Source of the DNA: Paractinoplanes rishiriensis
GTDB lineage: Bacteria; Actinomycetota; Actinomycetes; Mycobacteriales; Micromonosporaceae
Assembly (NCBI RefSeq): GCF_016862375.1
Contig: NZ_BOMV01000057.1
Location: 1 to 64,000 of the forward strand
Length of the DNA stretch: 64,000 nucleotides
Reading direction: 5' to 3'
Below, piece after piece: positions 18,303 through 26,721 of this stretch. A program made the position numbers and the translations under genes. Under the pieces are notes generated by a model that saw nothing but the letters and a program-made list of their open reading frames with translations, was not told the DNA's origin and made no database searches. How positions within the stretch are numbered: the stretch's first letter is position 1; every line of letters starts with the position of its first letter.

Positions 18303-19433
18303 CTACAGGTGGCCGCCGGTCAGCGACAAGATTTCGCGGACCCGCTCCTTGGCCGCCTCGCAGTAGTCGATCGCGGCCTGGCGGGCGCCGTCCGCGTCCC
18401 GCCGGGCGATCGCGTCGACCAGCCGGCCCTGGACCTCGACGAATTTCTGCGACGTCGACGGGGTGGCGCCGAACGAGCGGGTCATCACGCTCTTGATGCT
18501 GAGCCGGCCGAACGTCGCGGTCAGCAGGGGATTGCCGGCCAGCGACACCAGGTACTCGTGCAGGGCGTAGTTGGCGTCCAGGTAGCCGTGGAAGTCGACG
18601 AAACGGTCGCCGACCAGCTGGGCGGCCATCGCGTCGAAGCGGCGGCGCAACCCGGCCACCTCGTCGTCGGTGATCCGGTCCAGGGCCAGCGCCAGCACGC
18701 CCAGTTCGACCGTGAGGCGGGCGTCGAACGTCTCGTCCGACGTGCGCACGTCCAGCGGCGCGATCACGTAGCCCCGGTCGGCGTCGCGGCGCACCAGCCC
18801 GTCCGAGGACAGCCGGGTCAGCGCATAGAACGCGGCCGCCTGGTCGACGCCGAGCCGGGTCGCCAGATCCTCCAGCGGCACTGCCTTGTCGGCCGGGTAC
18901 GCCCGGCTCAGCACCAGCTCGCGGGCCCGGCCGTAGACCTCGTCGTCGCTGGCGAACGCGAACCGGCCGAACCCGCCCCGGAAATAGGTGAGCGGCTGCC
19001 CGTTGCCGGCGGTCGCCGAGCGTACCCGGCCCAGAAAAATGGTGTGGGTGCCGCCGGTGACCTCCTCCACCACCTCGCACTCGATGTGCGCGAGCGCGTC
19101 GCTGAGCAGCGGCAGCCCGAGCGTGCCCGGGTGCACCGCGACGCCGCGGAACTTGTCGGCCGCCGCGGTGGCGAACTGCCGGGCCAGCTCGCCCTGGCCG
19201 TCGCCGAGCACGTTCACCGCGTAGCGGCCCGACTTCGACACCGCCTCCGCCGTCGGCACCGCGTTGTTGATGCAGGCCAGCATCATCGGCGGGTCCGCCG
19301 ACAGCGACGTCACCGAGCTGGCGGTCATGCCGTTGCGGCTCTCGCCGGTGCCGGTGGTGATGACCGTGACCCCGCTGGCGAGGTGGCCGACGACGTGCCG
19401 GAAGTGCGCCGCGTCTACCGAGGGTGCATCCAT
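18303..19433 (-). CDS. Flavin reductase fused to GntR/FCD-like regulator
   Basis: Residues about 5-160 are a flavin reductase-like FMN-binding domain (ASGVTVITTGTG; GMTASSVTSLSADPPMMLAC; GRYAVNVL; FLGRVRSA), the small component that supplies reduced flavin to two-component monooxygenases. Residues about 165-375 continue as a GntR-like winged helix (VPLEDLATRLGVDQAAAFYALTRLSSDGLV) and an all-helical FCD-type ligand domain (LTVELGVLALALDRI; FHGYLDANYALHEYLV). One protein could thus reduce flavin and sense or regulate. The luciferase-like monooxygenase encoded nearby is the obvious partner. A 26-bp inverted repeat lies just upstream of its start. Confidence 0.85.
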   Translation of the reverse strand: MDAPSVDAAHFRHVVGHLASGVTVITTGTGESRNGMTASSVTSLSADPPMMLACINNAVPTAEAVSKSGRYAVNVLGDGQGELARQFATAAADKFRGVAVHPGTLGLPLLSDALAHIECEVVEEVTGGTHTIFLGRVRSATAGNGQPLTYFRGGFGRFAFASDDEVYGRARELVLSRAYPADKAVPLEDLATRLGVDQAAAFYALTRLSSDGLVRRDADRGYVIAPLDVRTSDETFDARLTVELGVLALALDRITDDEVAGLRRRFDAMAAQLVGDRFVDFHGYLDANYALHEYLVSLAGNPLLTATFGRLSIKSVMTRSFGATPSTSQKFVEVQGRLVDAIARRDADGARQAAIDYCEAAKERVREILSLTGGHL

Positions 19434-19458
19434 GCCGCCATCTCACAACGCGAACACC

Positions 19459-19484
19459 TGACGACACACTCACGTGTGCCGTCA
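19459..19484. promoter_or_regulatory. 26-bp inverted repeat operator candidate
   Basis: Arm TGACGACACAC (19459-19469) faces GTGTGCCGTCA (19474-19484) across TCAC, with one mismatched pair. It lies between the divergent flavin reductase-regulator and Gfo/Idh/MocA genes. The core CACACTCACG recurs in related form at 22921 and 26626. Binding by the GntR/FCD-like fusion protein is inferred. Confidence 0.6.
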
Positions 19485-19551
19485 CATCTGCCGCCGAATA
19501 TGACGGTCCGGGACAGTACGCCCGTCCGGCGTTCCGGCTTGACTCATAGGC

Positions 19552-20544
19552 ATGATCAACGCAGCGGTTGTCGGCCTCGGATGGTGGGGCCAGAAGATCA
19601 TCACCGACCTGGCCGGTAGCGAGCACCTTCGCGTGGTGCTGGGCGTCGACGTCGACGAGCCGGCCCGCGCCGGCCTGGCCGGGCACGGCATCCGCGCCGC
19701 CGCCTCGCTGGACGAGGCGCTGACCGGCGACGGCATCGACGCGGTGATCCTCTGCACGCCGCACCGCAGGCACGCCGAGCAGATCGTCCTCGCGGCGCAG
19801 GCCGGCAAGCACGTGTTCTGCGAGAAGCCGCTGACCACGAACGGCTGCGAGGCGCGCGCCGCCATCGACGCGGTCCGGGCCGCCGGCGTGCAGCTCGGCA
19901 TCGGCCACGAGCGGCGCTTCGAGCCGGCCATCCAGCAGTTGCGGGACATGTGCGCGAACGGCGAGCTCGGCGCACCCCTTGTTTTTGAAGGGAATTTCAG
20001 CCAGGACAAGTTCCTCGACCTGCCGGAGGACAACTGGCGACTGTCCGCCACCGACGCGCCGGTCGGGCCGCTGTCGGCCACCGGCATCCACATGGTCGAC
20101 CTGGCCATCGCGGTCTTCGGCCGGCCGACCGAGGTGTGGGCGCGGCTCGGCACGCACGCCACCTCGTTCGGCAACGGCGACACGCTGACCGTGACGATGG
20201 GTTTCGCGAACGGCCGGACCGCGCTGATCACCGCGGTGCTGACCACGCCGTTCGCCGGCCGGGTCACGCTGCTCGGCTCGCGCGGCTGGATGGAGATCCG
20301 GGACCGCAACCACCCGGAACTGCCACGCGGCTGGGACGTCACGACGGTCTACCGGGGCGGCGAGCCGGAGACCAAGTTCTTCCCGCCGCAGCCGAGCGTC
20401 CGGGCCAACCTCGAGGCGTTCGCGCAGTCCGCCGAGGGCAAGGCCGAATATCCGGTCTCCTACGACGAGATGCTGGCCAACGCGGACGCCTTCGAGGCCA
20501 TCACCCGCTCGGCCCGCAGCGGTCAGATCGAGCGGATCACCTGA
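19552..20544 (+). CDS. Gfo/Idh/MocA-family oxidoreductase
   Basis: This 330-aa protein has the N-terminal Rossmann motif AAVVGLGWWGQKI, the family's CEKPL lysine motif (KHVFCEKPLTTN), and a C-terminal alpha/beta domain with GPLSATGIHMVDLAIAVFG. It would oxidise or reduce a sugar-like or hydroxylated substrate with NAD(P). It is divergent from the flavin reductase fusion gene and shares its candidate operator. Its end overlaps the convergent hydrolase gene by 8 bp. Confidence 0.88.
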   Translation: MINAAVVGLGWWGQKIITDLAGSEHLRVVLGVDVDEPARAGLAGHGIRAAASLDEALTGDGIDAVILCTPHRRHAEQIVLAAQAGKHVFCEKPLTTNGCEARAAIDAVRAAGVQLGIGHERRFEPAIQQLRDMCANGELGAPLVFEGNFSQDKFLDLPEDNWRLSATDAPVGPLSATGIHMVDLAIAVFGRPTEVWARLGTHATSFGNGDTLTVTMGFANGRTALITAVLTTPFAGRVTLLGSRGWMEIRDRNHPELPRGWDVTTVYRGGEPETKFFPPQPSVRANLEAFAQSAEGKAEYPVSYDEMLANADAFEAITRSARSGQIERIT

Positions 20545-21217
20545 GGAAGCGAGTCACCGCGCCGGCGAACGCCCGAGGGTGTTCATACGCGGTGGCGTGC
20601 TTTCCAGGCAGCCAGGCCACGCTCGCGTCGGGGAGATTTGCGGCGAACCAGTCGACGGCTTCCCGGAACGGGCGAGCGTCGTCCTTGCCGCAGGCGACCA
20701 GCGTCGGGCAGGTGATCGAGGGGGCCAGGGCGGTGGTGTCGGCCGCGGCCAATGCCTCGCAGGTCCGGGCATAACTGTCCGGGTCGCCGGCCAGCAGCAT
20801 CTCGCGCACCCGCTCCCGGGCTTCCGGCGGCGCGTCGTCGGTGAACCACAGCGCCTCGGTCGGCGCCACCACAAAATCAAGACCATTGCGCCGTACGCCC
20901 GCAGCCCGGTCCCGCCACATCGCGCGCATGGCTTCGGGGTAGACGGCGACGGCATCCGCGACCACGAGCCGGCGCACCAGATCCGGCCGCCGGGCGGCGA
21001 GCACCTGACCGACCAGACCACCCAGCGAGATGCCGACGACGTCGACCTGCTGGTGCCCGGCCAGGGCCGCCTCGACCGTACCGGCGAAGTATTCGACCGT
21101 GGCACCCGCCGGTCCGGGCAGCTCCGGCGTGATCGAGTCCGGCAGCTGGTCGCGTACCGGATCAAAGAATTTGGGGTTGACCCCCAGCGGATGCAGGAGA
21201 ACCAGCGGAATAGTCAC
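20537..21217 (-). CDS. Alpha/beta hydrolase, 3-oxoadipate enol-lactonase-like
   Basis: This 226-aa hydrolase has the oxyanion segment LLHPLG, nucleophile Ser in VVGISLGGLVGQ, an Asp in CGKDDARPF, and His in GKHATAYEHP. The short cap and LVVADAVAVYP region resemble enol-lactone hydrolases of beta-ketoadipate-type pathways. The GTG start overlaps the stop of the upstream carboxymuconolactone-decarboxylase-like gene as GTGA. A ring-fission or lactone substrate is suggested by this company but not shown. Confidence 0.8.
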   Translation of the reverse strand: MTIPLVLLHPLGVNPKFFDPVRDQLPDSITPELPGPAGATVEYFAGTVEAALAGHQQVDVVGISLGGLVGQVLAARRPDLVRRLVVADAVAVYPEAMRAMWRDRAAGVRRNGLDFVVAPTEALWFTDDAPPEARERVREMLLAGDPDSYARTCEALAAADTTALAPSITCPTLVACGKDDARPFREAVDWFAANLPDASVAWLPGKHATAYEHPRAFAGAVTRFLR

Positions 21218-21774
21218 GAGCCCTCCCGAGCCGGCAGCCGGGGCGCGCCGTCGGGCGGGGGAGTGCGCGCCACATTCATGGTCATCGCGAGCGTCGTGTA
21301 GTAGCCGGCGGTGCCGACCGCCTCGATCACCCGCGCCTCGCCGAGCGCCGCCACCGCCGCGGCGTACGTGTCATCGGAGACCTGCCGGGTCTCGTGCAGC
21401 TCGTCGACCAGGTCGTAGACGACCCCGATCTCGGGCCGCCCGCCACTCGGCCGGACCCCGCGCGACACCGCCTCGACGACGTCGGCGGGCAGGCCGGCCG
21501 TCAACGCGAGCGGCTGGTGGAACCCGTACTCGAAATCCTGGTCCCACCGCCGCGCCACGTACAGGATCACCAGTTCCACCAGGTCGTCGTCGAGCACGCT
21601 GCCGAACCGCAGGTACTCGCCGACCAGCTGGAGCCGGGTCATCAGCTCGGGGCTGCGCAGCAGCGGCACGAACGGGCCGAAGACGCCGCCGCGCGGGCCG
21701 GACGAGATCCGCTCGGCCGCCGCCCGCTGCTCCGCGGTGAGCTCGGCGGGCAGCGGCAGGCGGTCCTGGTTCAC
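21214..21774 (-). CDS. Carboxymuconolactone decarboxylase / AhpD-like protein
   Basis: This 186-aa protein is an all-helical member of the carboxymuconolactone decarboxylase family (GVFGPFVPLLRSPELMTRLQLVGEYLRF, split here, with LVELVILYVARRWDQDFEYGFH). The catalytic CxxC of AhpD is absent, which fits the decarboxylase-like branch. GTG 21774 overlaps the stop of the luciferase-like gene as GTGA; the longer open frame upstream is the antisense-free continuation into another gene and is not used. It likely acts in the same degradative route as the adjacent hydrolase. Confidence 0.8.
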   Translation of the reverse strand: MNQDRLPLPAELTAEQRAAAERISSGPRGGVFGPFVPLLRSPELMTRLQLVGEYLRFGSVLDDDLVELVILYVARRWDQDFEYGFHQPLALTAGLPADVVEAVSRGVRPSGGRPEIGVVYDLVDELHETRQVSDDTYAAAVAALGEARVIEAVGTAGYYTTLAMTMNVARTPPPDGAPRLPAREGS

Positions 21775-22865
21775 GAGAGAGCCGCGTTGACGTCCGGCAT
21801 CACCTTCTGCGCCATCAGCTCCATCGAGCGCTTGGCCAGCCGGGGGTCGACCCAGTCGAGGCCGGCGTAGACCAGCTCGCCGAAGTCGCCGACCTCCTCG
21901 CGGAACGACAGGATCTGCTCGGTGACCGACTCCGGCGTGCCGGTGATCACCAGCTTGTCCAGCACGTAGTCCAGGGTGACCTCGTCGTCCGGCTGGTCGC
22001 GCCGGGTCTTGAACAGCTCGAGCCGGCCCAGCTTGCGCATCTTCTTGAGCATCTGCGAGTAATAGAAGCGGTAGGGGCTGTCCGCATTGCCGCGGCCGTA
22101 CGCCTCGGCCACCGCCGCGTCGTCCGCGACGAAGACGGTGCGCGCGATCCGCCAGTCGGCCGGGTCGGCCACCTCGCCCGCGGCCTCCTTGCCCTGCACG
22201 TAGTTGGGCCAGTGGGTGGCGACCCATTGGGGCAGCAAAAAGTTGGCGGACAGCGGGTGGAAGTCGCGCCTGCCCATCGCGATCACGCCCTTGGAGAACG
22301 GCGCCACCACGGTGCCGACGATCTCCGGGCGCGGCTGCTGCAGCGGCTTCGGCAGGATGCCCACCCCGAAGTCGAGGTCCATGGTGCTGGCGGTGGTCAC
22401 CGTGAAGCGGTTGTCCGGCAGGTCGATGTCGTACGGCGCCTCGGACTCCCAGATCGCGGTGATCACGTCGATCGCCTCGGCGAACATCTTGTTGCGGTCC
22501 TCGGCCAGGATGCCCAGCGCCTCGGCGTCCGAGGTCAGCGCGCCCGGGCTGATGCCGAGGATGAACCGGCCGTCGCTGAGGTGGTCGAACATCGCCGAGT
22601 TCGCGGCGACCAGCACCGGGTGCTGCTGGGACAGGTTGGTGGTGCCGGTGGCCAGCCGGATCTGCCGGGTGTCCGAGATCAGCGTCGCGAGGAACAGCAG
22701 GCTGTTGGTGATGTTCTCGTGCTGGTCGGTGAGGTGCTCCCCGATGAACGCGTCGTGGAAGCCCAGCTGGTCGGCCAGGATCACGGCGTCCCGGTCCTCC
22801 CGGAGCGTCTCGGCCCAGGTGCGGCCGAGCGGGTGCAGGGGCATCGAGAAGTAACCCAGTCTCAC
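21771..22865 (-). CDS. LLM-class flavin-dependent monooxygenase (bacterial luciferase-like)
   Basis: This 364-aa protein has the TIM-barrel luciferase-like features MRLGYFSMPLHPLGR, FHDAFIGEHLTD, RLATGTTNLSQQHPV and GRFILGISPGA, and the C-terminal VITGTPESVTEQI. It would use reduced flavin and oxygen to oxidise a small organic substrate. Reduced flavin probably comes from the flavin reductase fusion encoded 2.3 kb away. It is the first gene of the leftward operon with the decarboxylase-like and hydrolase genes, and diverges from the aldehyde dehydrogenase gene across an intergenic region with the CACACTnnCG motif. Confidence 0.88.
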   Translation of the reverse strand: MRLGYFSMPLHPLGRTWAETLREDRDAVILADQLGFHDAFIGEHLTDQHENITNSLLFLATLISDTRQIRLATGTTNLSQQHPVLVAANSAMFDHLSDGRFILGISPGALTSDAEALGILAEDRNKMFAEAIDVITAIWESEAPYDIDLPDNRFTVTTASTMDLDFGVGILPKPLQQPRPEIVGTVVAPFSKGVIAMGRRDFHPLSANFLLPQWVATHWPNYVQGKEAAGEVADPADWRIARTVFVADDAAVAEAYGRGNADSPYRFYYSQMLKKMRKLGRLELFKTRRDQPDDEVTLDYVLDKLVITGTPESVTEQILSFREEVGDFGELVYAGLDWVDPRLAKRSMELMAQKVMPDVNAALS

Positions 22866-22920
22866 GGCGTGGCCTCGCTTTCCTCTTGGTCAAACCGCAG
22901 TCTCGTTCGGGATCTGGCAG

Positions 22921-22935
22921 CGCACACTGGCGTGT
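22921..22935. promoter_or_regulatory. CACACTGGCGTGT operator candidate
   Basis: CGCACACTGGCGTGT spans 22921-22935 and contains the inverted arms ACAC/GTGT around TGGC. It lies between the divergent monooxygenase and aldehyde dehydrogenase genes, and its CACACTnnCG core matches the larger inverted repeat at 19459-19484. Confidence 0.45.
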
Positions 22936-23009
22936 CCTGTGATTCCGCCGCCGGTGAATGACGTCCGGCGTCAGTGACCGCCTTTTTTCTCGCGCCTAAT
23001 GTCCAGGTC

Positions 23010-24527
23010 ATGACAACGCTGGAGCTTTCCTCGGGGCCGCTGCCGACCGGGCTGCGCATCGGCGGCCGGGTGGTGACCGGCCGGGGACCGCGGCTCGACG
23101 TGGTCAACCCGGCGACCGGCGGCGTGCTGGCGGTGGCGGACAGCGCCGACCCGACTGACGTCGAGGAGGCCGTCCGGGTGGCCCAGGCGACGTTCGACTC
23201 CGGGGCCTGGAGCCGGATGCCGATCCACGAACGGTCCCGCATCCTGCACCGGTTCGCCGACGGGATCGCGGCCCGGATGACCGACCTGTACCGCCTGGAG
23301 ACCGCCAACAACGGGCGCCCGCTCACCGAGACCCGCGCCCAGATCACCCGCCTGCCCGAGTGGTACCGCTACAACGCCTCGCTGCTGCTGGCCGACCGGG
23401 ACGCGGTGGTGCCGATGCCCGGGCCGTACCACTCGTACACGTCCCGGCTGCCGCTCGGCGTGGTGACGATCCTGGCGTCGTTCAACCACCCCATGATGAT
23501 CGCGTCGAAGTCGCTGGCCCCCGCCCTGGCCACCGGAAACTCGATCGTCCTGAAACCGTCCGAGCAGACCCCGCTGACCGCGATGCTGCTGGCCGACATC
23601 GCCCACGAGGCCGGCATTCCGGACGGCGTCCTCAACGTGCTGAACGGCCTGGGCCCGGTGGTCGGCGCCGCCCTCTGCGAACATCCGCTGGTCAAGAAGG
23701 TGGTCTTCACCGGCGGCACCGAACCCGGCCGCTCGATCGCGGTGGCGGCCGCCCGGCGCTTCGCCAAGACCACCCTCGAACTGGGCGGCAAGTCCCCGGT
23801 GCTGATCTTCGACGACACCCCCGTCGAGGTGGCCGCCCGCGGCGCCGCGTTCGGCGGTTTCATCGGCGCCGGCCAGACCTGCATCGCCGGCAGCCGCCTG
23901 GTGGTGCAGCGCAGCATCCACGACGAGTTCGTGGCGTCGCTCGCGAAGATCGCCGAGAGCATCCGGATCGGCGACCCGAACGACGAGGCCACCCAGCTGG
24001 GGCCGGTGATCTCGGCGCGGGCCCGGGACCGCATCCTCGGCTGCGTAGAATCCGGCGTGGCGGCCGGCGCCCGGGTGGTGACCGGCGGCGGCGCGGCCTC
24101 GGTGCCCGGCCTGTCCGGTGGCTTCTTCGTGCAGCCCACGGTGCTGGCCGACGTCACCAACGAGATGGACGTGGCCCGCTCCGAGATCTTCGGCCCGGTC
24201 GTCGTGGTGATCCCGTTCGACGACGAGGACGAGGCCGTGGCAATCGCCAACGACTCCCCGTTCGCGCTGGGCTCGGCGATCTGGACCCGCGACGTGGCCC
24301 GGGCCCACCGGGTGGCGTCCCGGATCGAGGCCGGCATGGTCTGGGTCAACGACCATCACCGCCTCGACCCGTCCTCGCCGTGGGGCGGCCTGAAGGAGAG
24401 CGGCACCGGCCGGGAGGGCGGCTGGGAGTCGTTCCACGACTTCACCTACGTCCGCGCGGTCACGGTCCGCACGGCCCCCGACGACATCGACTGGTACGGC
24501 GGAGTAGCGACCGGAAGGCTGAACTGA
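23010..24527 (+). CDS. Aldehyde dehydrogenase (NAD(P)-dependent)
   Basis: This 505-aa ALDH has the usual order of motifs: the FNHPMMIASKSLAPALATGN substrate/NAD region, KPSEQTPLTA, FTGGTEPGRS, Glu in TTLELGGKSP, catalytic Cys in GAGQTCIAGSR, and the EIFGPVVVV segment. It oxidises an aldehyde to the acid, probably an intermediate of this catabolic block. ATG 23010 gives a normal family length; the upstream in-frame extension has no homology-like features. Its TGA overlaps the next ATG (TGATG), so it is co-translated with the hydratase-like gene. Confidence 0.92.
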   Translation: MTTLELSSGPLPTGLRIGGRVVTGRGPRLDVVNPATGGVLAVADSADPTDVEEAVRVAQATFDSGAWSRMPIHERSRILHRFADGIAARMTDLYRLETANNGRPLTETRAQITRLPEWYRYNASLLLADRDAVVPMPGPYHSYTSRLPLGVVTILASFNHPMMIASKSLAPALATGNSIVLKPSEQTPLTAMLLADIAHEAGIPDGVLNVLNGLGPVVGAALCEHPLVKKVVFTGGTEPGRSIAVAAARRFAKTTLELGGKSPVLIFDDTPVEVAARGAAFGGFIGAGQTCIAGSRLVVQRSIHDEFVASLAKIAESIRIGDPNDEATQLGPVISARARDRILGCVESGVAAGARVVTGGGAASVPGLSGGFFVQPTVLADVTNEMDVARSEIFGPVVVVIPFDDEDEAVAIANDSPFALGSAIWTRDVARAHRVASRIEAGMVWVNDHHRLDPSSPWGGLKESGTGREGGWESFHDFTYVRAVTVRTAPDDIDWYGGVATGRLN

Positions 24528-25225
24528 TGCTCACCTTCGACCTGGCCGACGGCGTGCTGCTGACCACCTTTTCGCGCCCCCCGCAGAACCTGTTCAGCAT
24601 CGAACTCTGCGCCGAACTGGCCGCGGTGCTGGACAACCCGCCCTCCGGCGCCCACGTGCTGCGCTTCCGGGCCACCGGCGACGTCTTCTGCCTGGGCCGC
24701 GACCGGGGCGGCGCCACCCCCGCCGAGATCCGAGCCGAAGCCACGGCGCTGGCCGCCCTGACCCGCTCGGCCCAGCGCACCAGCCTGGTGACGGTGGCCG
24801 AGGTGCAGGGCGACGCGGCCGGCTTCGGGGTGGGCCTGATCGCCGCCTTCGACGTGGCCGTCGCGGTCCGTGAGGCCACGTTCCGCTTCCCCGAGGTGGG
24901 CATAGGCTTGGCACCGGCCCTGGTCCTGGCCTGGCTGCCCCGCGTGGTGGGCCGCCGCGAGGCCTTCTGGCTGACCGCGACCGGCTCGCCCCTGGAAGCT
25001 TCCCGGGCGGTCGAACTGGGCCTGCTCAACGAGGTGGCCGACTCCCCGTCGGCCCTGACCAAGCGCGTCGACGAGATGGTCACCGAGCTGCGCTCGCACA
25101 GCCCGCGGGTGCACGCCGACATCAAGGACATGCTCCGCGTCTTCGCCGACGTGGGCGACGAGCGCGCCCTGGACGTCAGCATCGACCGCCTGGTGGTCGG
25201 CTCCCTGCGCCGCAACGACCCCTGA
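24527..25225 (+). CDS. Enoyl-CoA hydratase/isomerase-family protein
   Basis: This 232-aa protein has the crotonase fold: FSRPPQNLFSIELCAELAAVL, an oxyanion-hole region GDVFCLGRDRGG, and VQGDAAGFGVGLIAAFDVAVAV with FRFPEVGIGLAPAL. It would act on a CoA ester (hydration, isomerisation or C-C cleavage). The usual second catalytic Glu region is present as PEVG, so activity is plausible. It is coupled to the aldehyde dehydrogenase gene by a one-base overlap, consistent with sequential steps. Confidence 0.85.
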   Translation: MLTFDLADGVLLTTFSRPPQNLFSIELCAELAAVLDNPPSGAHVLRFRATGDVFCLGRDRGGATPAEIRAEATALAALTRSAQRTSLVTVAEVQGDAAGFGVGLIAAFDVAVAVREATFRFPEVGIGLAPALVLAWLPRVVGRREAFWLTATGSPLEASRAVELGLLNEVADSPSALTKRVDEMVTELRSHSPRVHADIKDMLRVFADVGDERALDVSIDRLVVGSLRRNDP

Positions 25226-25288
25226 CCGAGCCAGCCCCCGACCGCTTTCCGCGATCGCCTTCGCTTCCCAGTGCGGCCGGGTGCGGCC

Positions 25289-25726
25289 TCAGTCACCCGC
25301 TCGGTCGGTCACTGGTCCGTCCGGCTCGGCGCCGCGCGTACCCTCTAAAATGCATCTCTCGTCCACATCGGACACGTCGCCGCTGACGCCGATTGCGCCC
25401 ACGACGGTGCCTGCGGCATCGCGCAGCAGGACGCCTCCGGGGGCGGGCGCCAGGCGGCCGCCGGTTACCGCGGCCAGCGTGCCGAAGAAGACCGGCTGGC
25501 GCTCGGCGCGCGTTGCGATCTCGCGGGAGGACATGCCCATGCCCAGGGCGCCGTAGGCCTTGGCCGTGGCTATCTCGACGCGCAGGATGCCGGCGCCGTC
25601 CTCGCGCTTGACCACGACGGGGTGGCCGCCGGCGTCGAGCACCACGACGGCCAGCGGGGCGGCGCCGATCTCGCGGGCGTGTTTCAGGGTCGCGTCGGCC
25701 AGGGATTCGGCGTGGGCCAGTCTCAT
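25289..25726 (-). CDS. HbpS/GlcG-family heme-binding-like protein
   Basis: This 145-aa protein shows the family features ALAVVVLDAGGHPVVVKREDG-like sequence, AKAYGALGMGMSSREIA, GGRLAPAPGGVLLRD and GTVVGAIGVSGDVSDVDERC. The family (HbpS, GlcG, PduO C-terminal) includes heme- or corrin-associated proteins and many catabolic accessory proteins of unclear role. Its ATG overlaps the stop of the hydroxyisobutyrate-dehydrogenase-like gene as ATGA. Confidence 0.85.
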   Translation of the reverse strand: MRLAHAESLADATLKHAREIGAAPLAVVVLDAGGHPVVVKREDGAGILRVEIATAKAYGALGMGMSSREIATRAERQPVFFGTLAAVTGGRLAPAPGGVLLRDAAGTVVGAIGVSGDVSDVDERCILEGTRGAEPDGPVTDRAGD

Positions 25727-26580
25727 CGCTCGTCACCTCGGAGGATTTCGAACAGGGCGGCCGCGTCGGCGTCGGCCCAGCCCTCGTCGGCGGCCCGGGC
25801 GTAGAGGGGCAGCGTGGCGTCCAGGACGGGGGTGGTTACGCCCACCGTGCCGGCCAGCTCGCGGACCAGGGCGACATCCTTGAGGAACATCGACACCTTC
25901 GCGGTGGCGGGGCGGTAGGTGCGGTCGACCATGAGCGGGCCGCGCTTGTCGAAGATGACCGAGCCGCCGGCGCCGTCGCGGATCACGTCGAACAGGAGCT
26001 TGGGGTCGAGGCCGGCGGCGGTGCCCAGGGCGAAGGCCTCCGCGGTCGAGGCGTTGTGGATCGAGACGAGGAGGTTGGCCACCAGCTTCATCGTGGTGCC
26101 GTTGCCGAAGGCGCCCAGGTGTTGCACGGAACGGGCGAAAGCCTCCAGCACCGGGCGCACGGTCGCGAAAACCTCGGCGTCGCCGCTGCCCAGCACGACC
26201 AGGTCACGGGTCCGGGCCTGGGCGCCGGTGCCGCTGATCGGGCAGTCCAGCAGCGTGCCTCCGGCGGCCTCGATCAGCTCGCGGCACCGGTTCTTGACGG
26301 CCGGCGACAGCGTCGAGGTCTCCACCACGGTGACGCCGCCCAGCTCGCCGCACACCGCCAGCGCAGCCTCGGGACCGGGCAGCGACGTCACCACCACGTC
26401 CGCCTCGCGCGCCAGATCGGCAAGCGTGGCCGCCCGCCCGCCGCGGGCCACCAGCGCGTCCACCGCGGCCGGATCCACGTCGCTGCCGAGCACGTCGAAG
26501 CCGGCCGTCAGCAGGTGGCCGGAGATCGCCGACCCCATGATGCCCAGTCCGACCACGCCGACCGTTTTCGCTGTCGTCAT
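25723..26580 (-). CDS. 3-hydroxyisobutyrate-dehydrogenase-family oxidoreductase
   Basis: This 285-aa beta-hydroxyacid dehydrogenase has the dinucleotide motif VGVVGLGIMGSAISGHL, the substrate segment LLDCPISGTGAQA, the catalytic Lys region GNGTTMKLVANLLVSIHNAS, and the C-terminal helical domain with KDVALVREL. It would oxidise a 3-hydroxy acid (tartronate-semialdehyde- or hydroxyisobutyrate-like) with NAD(P). It is divergent from the cyclase gene; the interval holds a CACACT-type motif, suggesting common control with the monooxygenase genes. Confidence 0.88.
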   Translation of the reverse strand: MTTAKTVGVVGLGIMGSAISGHLLTAGFDVLGSDVDPAAVDALVARGGRAATLADLAREADVVVTSLPGPEAALAVCGELGGVTVVETSTLSPAVKNRCRELIEAAGGTLLDCPISGTGAQARTRDLVVLGSGDAEVFATVRPVLEAFARSVQHLGAFGNGTTMKLVANLLVSIHNASTAEAFALGTAAGLDPKLLFDVIRDGAGGSVIFDKRGPLMVDRTYRPATAKVSMFLKDVALVRELAGTVGVTTPVLDATLPLYARAADEGWADADAAALFEILRGDER

Positions 26581-26625
26581 CCGGTCACCGTAGGGCGGTC
26601 CGGGGCCGGCCCGGGTGTCGCGAGC

Positions 26626-26637
26626 CGTCAGTGTGCG
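26626..26637 (-). promoter_or_regulatory. Third CACACTnnCG motif
   Basis: Read on the minus strand, CGCACACTGACG matches the 22921 site in 11 of 12 bases. The second half of the dyad is poorly kept. It lies between the divergent dehydrogenase and cyclase genes. Support is positional only. Confidence 0.35.
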
Positions 26638-26721
26638 GGCGGCGAACTGCTGGTCGACGGGAGTCCCTTCGGCGCCGGACGAACCTAGGGTTCCGGTACC
26701 TCAACCTTCAAGGAGCGCGTC

